This document shows, piece by piece, positions 59,993 to 64,000 of a stretch of 64,000 nucleotides of DNA. Source of the DNA: Vibrio sp. D404a (GTDB lineage: Bacteria; Pseudomonadota; Gammaproteobacteria; Enterobacterales; Vibrionaceae); contig NZ_JAHGAJ010000046.1 in the NCBI RefSeq assembly GCF_030248535.1, positions 48,613-112,612 of the forward strand, read 5' to 3'. The first letter of the stretch is position 1. Every line of letters begins with the position of its first letter. Made by a program: the position numbers and the translations under genes. The notes under the pieces are model-generated. The model made no database searches. It saw only the letters and a program-made list of their open reading frames with translations, and was not told the DNA's origin.

Positions 59993-62914
59993 TTACCCTT
60001 GTTGTTCTGCTAGCTCAGCCGCTAGATTATGAATTTTTGCAATTAGAGACTCGAAATCCGCCATGTCTAAACACGGATTCAAAATGGTAAATTTCAACGC
60101 GCTCTTACCATCAACCATGGTTTCACCAAGTACAGCGACACCGCGAGTTAATGCCTCTAATCTTAATGTTTGATTAAACGTGTCTAAATCCATGACATGG
60201 CTATTAACGGCTCTAAACAGCACTGTCGACAATGCTGGCTCAGCTAATAGCTCAAAACCTTCGTGGTTTTGAATAAGGTCGGAGACCTGAAGTGTTTGTG
60301 CCAAAAGGTGATCATACATTTCACCTAATTGCGACTGCCCTACACTCTGCATCGTCATAAAGACTTTTAGTGCGTCAAATCGTTTGGTCGTCGCGATCGA
60401 TTTATCAACCAAATTTGGCAGTTCATCATGCTCACGGTTCAAGTAGTCAGCATGATGCAGTAAAAACTTGAAGTTTTGCTTATCTTTAAGCAGCAATGCA
60501 CCACAACTGATTGTTTGATAGAAGAGTTTGTGGAAATCAACACTCACCGAGTCCGCTTTCTCAATCCCTTTCAGACGTGATTTATGACTGCTCAGAATCA
60601 AAGCACCACCGTAAGCACTGTCAACATGGAACCACAACTCTTGCTGCTGAGCGATCTGAGCAATTGATTCCAAATCGTCAATTGCGCCGTGATCGGTCGT
60701 TCCAGCCGTGCCCACAACCGCAAACGGAATCAAACCTTCTTGTTTCAGCTCAGCGATTGCTTGCTCAAGCAGTTCCGTTTTTATGGTACCGTTATCGTTA
60801 GTATCAACACAGCGTACTGCATTTTCGCCCAATCCTAACAAAGAAGCGGATTTTTGGACAGTGAAGTGAGACTTTTTAGAGCATAGAATACGTAATTTTT
60901 TCGCGTACTCTGGTAGGCCAAGTTTTTGAATTGAATGATTATCGACTTTATCAGCGATCCAGTCGCGTGCTAGCAGCAGGCCCATTAGGTTACTTTGAGT
61001 GCCACCGCTGGTGAAAATACCATCACTCTCTGAACCTAACTCATACTTGCCACACATCCAGTCAATCACCTTCTGCTCAACATAGGTAGCAGCGGATGCT
61101 TGGTCCCACGAGTCCATAGATTGGTTTAGTGCAGCAATCATTGATTCAGCAGCAACAGACGCCATCAAGGGAGGAGTATGAAGGTGTGCAATGCAATCAG
61201 GGTGTTGGACAAAGATGGAGTTCTTTGCGACTAGGTCTGCGGTGTCTTCCACCACATCCACTAATGAACCTTGAACGTTATCAAGGTCTACTGCATTAAT
61301 TGCAGCTTCTAGTAGCTTAGGCTCTAGTCCAGAGTATGGTGCGTCCACTTGTTCGAACACAGACTTCATTGCTTGCGTGGTTTGGTTTAGAACCTTTTCA
61401 AACTCGTCGCTGCCACCTGCACCGGTATGAATGAAGTGTTTCTTCCATTCACCGTTGGCACTGCCGCTTTCAACATAGCTACCACCAGCTGCAAGAATCG
61501 CTTCTTCCATCACGCGTAGTGCAAAATCAATCTGTTCGAAAGAGATGATCATTGGAGGAAGGAAACGAATAACCGAGCCTTCACGCCCGCCCTTTTCGAC
61601 CATTAGGCCACGTTCAAGTGCTGCACGTTGGATTTTAAGGGTTAGGTCGCCGTCAGCAACGGGTTCCCCAAAGCTGTTTTTCTCACCGTTCGGGTTTTGA
61701 ATTTCAACACCAAGCATCAAGCCTTTGCCACGAACCTCAGCGATACAGTTAACGCGTTGTTGTAACTTCTCTAGGCCGTGACGAAGATATTGACCAGCGA
61801 TATTGGCATGTTCAACCAGGTTGTCTCTCTCGATAATTTCTAGTGCTTTTGCACCCGACACCATCGCCAGTTGGTTACCACGGAAAGTACCGGTGTGTTC
61901 ACCCGCTTTCCAAGTATCAATGCTCTTATCGAATACAAGCAAAGACATTGGTAAACCACCGCCAATCGCTTTCGACAGACATAGGATATCTGGGTTGATA
62001 CCTGACTCTTCAAATGCGAATCGATGACCAGTTTTACCCACACCACACTGGATTTCATCAAAGATAAGAAGGATGCCATGCTCATCACAGATGCGTCTTA
62101 AACCACGTAGCCAAGATGCCGGAGCAGGAATAACACCGCCCTCGCCTTGGACAGGCTCAACAATCATGGCAGCAGGCTTCATGATGCCCGCTTCATCGTC
62201 AGCAAGTAGACGTTCGATGTATCGAAGGCTTGCCTGAGCACCTTGCTCACCGCCAAGACCGAATGGGCAGCGCAGGTTGTATGGGAACGGCATAAAGTGA
62301 ACATCAGACATCAAGCCGCTACGACGCGCTTTTGTGCCCAAGTTACCCATCATGCCCATAGTGCCGTTAGTCATACCATGGTAAGCACCACGGAACGCAA
62401 ACATGGTGTTACGACCTGTCGTCTGCTTCGCTAATTTAATCGCGGCTTCAACCGCATCGGCACCAGAAGGTCCACAGAATTGAATCACTGAATTCTCAGC
62501 AAAATCCTGTGGTAAAAATGCTTTAACGCGGTTAATAAACGTCTCTTTGGCTTGAGTCGTAATATCCAGCGTTTGATAAGGCAGACCAGAATCAAGCTGA
62601 GCTTTTAGGGCTTGATTGATTTCTGGATGGTTGTAGCCGAGTGCAAGTGTACCTGCGCCCGCTAAACAATCCAGAAAGATTTGTCCGCGTGTATCTTCAA
62701 CCAGTGCGCCATATGCACATTTTATTGCAATCGGTAGACGTCTTGGGTAAGAGCGAACTGCCGATTCGTTTTGCTCTTGTTCAAGCAAAATAGCGTCTGG
62801 AGTAAGATCATAAGTGCCTTCAACAACTGGAACTGAAGTTGAAAACGAGTGTGCGATAGTATTGGTATCGACTTCAAAGGCGGTAGTCATAAAATTTCCC
62901 TTGAATGTATTCAT
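59993..62914 (-). CDS. Fused L-2,4-diaminobutyrate aminotransferase and decarboxylase
   Basis: This is a bifunctional 973-residue enzyme. The N-terminal half (to about 465) is a class III aminotransferase that makes 2,4-diaminobutyrate from aspartate-semialdehyde, with the PLP lysine in CLSKAIGGGLPMSL. The C-terminal half is a PLP decarboxylase producing 1,3-diaminopropane, with the lysine in SVDFHKLFYQT and the block HVDSAYGGAL. The fusion is known from vibrios. I use the ATG at 62914 with a strong AGGAGGGAGT just upstream; an in-frame ATG at 62890 (MTTAFEVD) with AAGGGA is a real alternative. Confidence 0.94.
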   Translation of the reverse strand: MNTFKGNFMTTAFEVDTNTIAHSFSTSVPVVEGTYDLTPDAILLEQEQNESAVRSYPRRLPIAIKCAYGALVEDTRGQIFLDCLAGAGTLALGYNHPEINQALKAQLDSGLPYQTLDITTQAKETFINRVKAFLPQDFAENSVIQFCGPSGADAVEAAIKLAKQTTGRNTMFAFRGAYHGMTNGTMGMMGNLGTKARRSGLMSDVHFMPFPYNLRCPFGLGGEQGAQASLRYIERLLADDEAGIMKPAAMIVEPVQGEGGVIPAPASWLRGLRRICDEHGILLIFDEIQCGVGKTGHRFAFEESGINPDILCLSKAIGGGLPMSLLVFDKSIDTWKAGEHTGTFRGNQLAMVSGAKALEIIERDNLVEHANIAGQYLRHGLEKLQQRVNCIAEVRGKGLMLGVEIQNPNGEKNSFGEPVADGDLTLKIQRAALERGLMVEKGGREGSVIRFLPPMIISFEQIDFALRVMEEAILAAGGSYVESGSANGEWKKHFIHTGAGGSDEFEKVLNQTTQAMKSVFEQVDAPYSGLEPKLLEAAINAVDLDNVQGSLVDVVEDTADLVAKNSIFVQHPDCIAHLHTPPLMASVAAESMIAALNQSMDSWDQASAATYVEQKVIDWMCGKYELGSESDGIFTSGGTQSNLMGLLLARDWIADKVDNHSIQKLGLPEYAKKLRILCSKKSHFTVQKSASLLGLGENAVRCVDTNDNGTIKTELLEQAIAELKQEGLIPFAVVGTAGTTDHGAIDDLESIAQIAQQQELWFHVDSAYGGALILSSHKSRLKGIEKADSVSVDFHKLFYQTISCGALLLKDKQNFKFLLHHADYLNREHDELPNLVDKSIATTKRFDALKVFMTMQSVGQSQLGEMYDHLLAQTLQVSDLIQNHEGFELLAEPALSTVLFRAVNSHVMDLDTFNQTLRLEALTRGVAVLGETMVDGKSALKFTILNPCLDMADFESLIAKIHNLAAELAEQQG

Positions 62915-63300
62915 ACTCCCTCCTAACAGCACATTGTTAGAAGTGAGGTATAGCTGTACGCCCGCGTAAGTCAAATGACAAACACGACAAAACGCCGTCT
63001 AAAGACAGCAAAATTTAACTAGCGTAAAATCAAGGTTCAGTAATGCTACTGTTTTGAAGGATCGGGCAAAGGTGGAGTACCGGCCCAATTGGATGTGAAA
63101 AGCTGATTCGCAGTGTTGTGTTAAGTGAGTTCAATGTTGGGTTTCCCATTAACATGGCATCTAGCGCCATAAGTATCCCGTCTATCAGTTAAAGAACTAA
63201 CTGATACCTACCCTACGCAGTGTCACAATCAGCCTGAATGGTCACTGCGCGTATCCCCCAGAAGCAATCGTTGTCCATTCCGAGATTGGGCGGGAAGGTA
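62915..63300 (-). ncRNA. Predicted structured 5' leader of the norspermidine operon
   Basis: On the leftward strand this about 386-nt stretch can form seven or more hairpins in a row. They are arms 62994-62999/63004-63009, 63038-63042/63047-63051, 63061-63067/63083-63089, 63134-63141/63145-63155, 63154-63158/63166-63170, a perfect 9-bp stem 63183-63191/63198-63206, and 63216-63222/63243-63249. An ACTCC segment in the 63061-63089 hairpin could pair with the GGAGT of the start site. A TTGATA at 63319-63324 is a possible -35 element. It also holds two short reading frames. The leader call is inference. Confidence 0.5.
63030..63170 (-). CDS. Possible 46-residue reading frame inside the leader
   Basis: ATG at 63170, preceded by GGGA 5-6 nt upstream, opens a 46-residue frame starting MALDAMLMGNPTLNSLNTTL and ending SITEP. 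A second, shorter frame (21 residues, 63213-63278) precedes it without a good ribosome site. Either could be a regulatory leader peptide or chance. The frame overlaps several predicted hairpins, which argues against free translation. Confidence 0.25.
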   Translation of the reverse strand: MALDAMLMGNPTLNSLNTTLRISFSHPIGPVLHLCPILQNSSITEP

Positions 63301-63517
63301 ACATAATTTTTAATACACTATCAATAGTTTTTAATTTTAGGACTATAAATACGAGGCTTAGAAAGGGTCACCATCCATTTGAAGAGATCCCCGGCTCGTT
63401 CGTTCCTCACGACCGAGGATGACGGTGTGAACTCCCAATAACCCGTCATTCCCTAGAGCGAGGAACGAGTTCATAGGGAATCTCCAACAGTGCGCGGATT
63501 CCAAACATCAGAATGTG
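63301..63517. other. Intergenic region with a palindromic repeat and no gene
   Basis: This AT-rich part holds the possible promoter of the norspermidine operon (63319-63324) and the inverted repeat element at 63383-63485. No gene is visible. Confidence 0.5.
63383..63485. repeat. Palindromic intergenic repeat element
   Basis: Two inverted halves share the pattern AGAGATCCCC / GGAGATTCCC, then CTCGTTCCTC, then AGGATGACGG or GGAATGACGGG. The left half is 63383-63425 and the right half 63442-63485. Similar GATTCCC...CTCGTTCCTC...ATGACGG palindromes are scattered between genes in many Vibrio genomes, as I recall. There is no transposase. Confidence 0.65.
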
Positions 63518-63547
63518 AAAAGCCCGAACAGTAATGTTCGGGCTTTT
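63518..63547. terminator. Terminator next to the tRNA remnant
   Basis: A perfect 13-bp stem AAAAGCCCGAACA/TGTTCGGGCTTTT with a GTAA loop directly adjoins the tRNA-like fragment, just as another terminator adjoins the intact tRNA-Gly. Confidence 0.85.
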
Positions 63548-63552
63548 CAATT

Positions 63553-63596
63553 TGGAGCGACGCGGCCGGCTAGGACACGAGGTCAACTCGTGACCT
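63553..63596 (-). pseudogene. Broken tRNA-Gly remnant
   Basis: The stretch starts with TGGAGCGAC, identical to the 3' end of the intact tRNA-Gly (CCA and acceptor strand, read on the minus strand). It continues after 14 unrelated bases with CACGAGGTCAACTCGTGACCT. That is the T-arm with two bases missing from the loop. The 5' half is absent, so it cannot be a functional tRNA. Confidence 0.7.
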
Positions 63597-63630
63597 AATG
63601 GCTAAATAACTTTAAGATCTCCCAGATGCA

Positions 63631-63662
63631 AAAAAGGCTCACCGTTTCCAGTGAGCCTTTTT
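63631..63662 (-). terminator. Terminator of the tRNA array
   Basis: A 7-bp stem GGCTCAC/GTGAGCC with an 8-nt loop, extended by A/T pairs, is followed by T in leftward reading. It lies directly past the 3' end of tRNA-Gly. Confidence 0.8.
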
Positions 63663-63667
63663 CAATT

Positions 63668-63743
63668 TGGAGCGACACACGAGGTTCGAACTCGTGACCT
63701 CAACCTTGGCAAGGTTGCGCTCTACCAGCTGAGCTAGTGTCGC
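63668..63743 (-). tRNA. tRNA-Gly (GCC)
   Basis: This is a 76-nt cloverleaf on the minus strand with an encoded CCA end. Acceptor stem GCGACAC/GTGTCGC, D-arm GCTCAGCTGGTAGAGC, anticodon loop TTGCCAA (GCC), and T-arm ACGAGTTCGAACCTCGT are all intact. Confidence 0.95.
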
Positions 63744-63773
63744 ATTTGCTAAACAATGTTTAGACTTTATAGA

Positions 63774-63860
63774 TGGTGCCCCGGGCCGGACTTGAACCGG
63801 CACAGCGCGAACGCCGAGGGATTTTAAATCCCTTGTGTCTACCAATTCCACCACCAGGGC
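63774..63860 (-). tRNA. tRNA-Leu (TAA)
   Basis: This 87-nt type II tRNA on the minus strand has an encoded CCA end. Acceptor GCCCTGG/CCGGGGC, anticodon arm GGGATTTAAAATCCC with anticodon TAA, a long variable arm (CGGCGTTCGCGCTG), and T-arm GCCGGTTCAAGTCCGGC are all as in E. coli tRNA-Leu(UAA). Confidence 0.95.
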
Positions 63861-63937
63861 ACGCAATTCTTTATTGCGATGCCGTTACGATTCGTAAACA
63901 CCATCTTAATGTCGATGCCAATCAACATTACAAAATT

Positions 63938-64000
63938 TGGAGCGACACACGAGGTTCGAACTCGTGACCTCAACCTTGGCAAGGTTGCGCTCTACCAGCT
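63938..64000 (-). tRNA. tRNA-Gly (GCC), second copy, cut by the window edge
   Basis: The 63 visible bases are identical to the tRNA-Gly at 63668-63743, from the CCA end through the anticodon to the D-arm. The 5' end (13 bases) lies beyond the window. With the tRNA-Leu it forms a Gly-Leu-Gly array. Confidence 0.93.

Noticed and set aside
62940..63000. Integron attC-like ending (GCGGGCGT) near the norspermidine leader
   Set aside because: The bases resemble the end of a Vibrio repeat, but there is no GTTRRRY/RYYYAAC pair at the right spacing and no cassette or integrase.
1..64000. CRISPR array, prophage, transposon or toxin-antitoxin locus
   Set aside because: I found no spaced direct repeats, integrase, transposase, phage structural gene or short antitoxin/toxin pair.

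Overview
The window reads as a chromosomal stretch of a marine Vibrio, probably close to the Splendidus clade. The case rests on four things: a fused diaminobutyrate aminotransferase/decarboxylase next to carboxynorspermidine genes (the Vibrio norspermidine pathway), a split Nrf nitrite-reduction locus, vibrio-like DmsABC and TRAP loci, and moderate G+C with AT-rich intergenic regions full of strong intrinsic terminators. The genus is an inference from gene content; no 16S gene is present.

Left end (1-6.8 kb): an iron/oxidative-stress island. nrdHIE (class Ib ribonucleotide reductase, cut by the window edge) runs leftward and sufABCDSE (Fe-S assembly) runs rightward. Two good Fur boxes lie between them. 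sufC has an in-frame TAA at codon 3 of the expected reading frame. 6.9-13 kb: an unrecognised lipoprotein, azurin, an amino-acid-type dCache chemoreceptor and a BCCT betaine-type transporter. 13.2-18.5 kb: a sCache_2 histidine kinase and LuxR-type regulator next to a DctPQM TRAP transporter that looks suited to 2-oxo acids. 18.9-23.4 kb: a basic winged-helix-like protein, a DUF2982 protein, and the conserved ldtD-ycbK-ycbL cell-wall group.

23.5-28.7 kb: a four-gene, probably Fur-controlled cell-envelope iron cluster (two imelysin-family proteins, a di-haem DUF1111 protein and a Tat-type DUF1513 protein). 28.8-29.8 kb: ribA and a 58-residue orphan. 29.9-38.3 kb: periplasmic nitrite ammonification. 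nrfBCDE, a thioredoxin-like gene and nrfF run leftward, nrfA runs rightward, and a rhodanese and an NrfG-like TPR gene follow. The shared control region carries CRP/FNR-like and Fur-like sites and a diverged direct repeat.

38.4-46.5 kb: gyrA, ubiG, and the class Ia reductase set nrdA-nrdB-yfaE with a DnaA box and a NrdR-like box pair. 46.5-51.8 kb: DMSO respiration, with napF/torD-like maturation genes divergent from dmsABC and a perfect FNR box. 51.9-57.4 kb: a CinA-family protein, a DUF3943 protein, a GcvR-like ACT protein and a pair of DUF1566 surface proteins.

57.4-63.3 kb: norspermidine biosynthesis. The operon is preceded by about 380 nt that can fold into a chain of hairpins, and it carries a perfect 17-bp inverted repeat inside. 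63.3-64 kb: a palindromic intergenic repeat, a broken tRNA-Gly fragment and a tRNA-Gly/Leu/Gly array cut by the window edge.

No transposase, prophage, CRISPR array or toxin-antitoxin pair was seen. The most unusual items are the sufC nonsense codon, the structured norspermidine leader, the imelysin/DUF1111/DUF1513 cluster, the nrf promoter duplication and the tRNA remnant.
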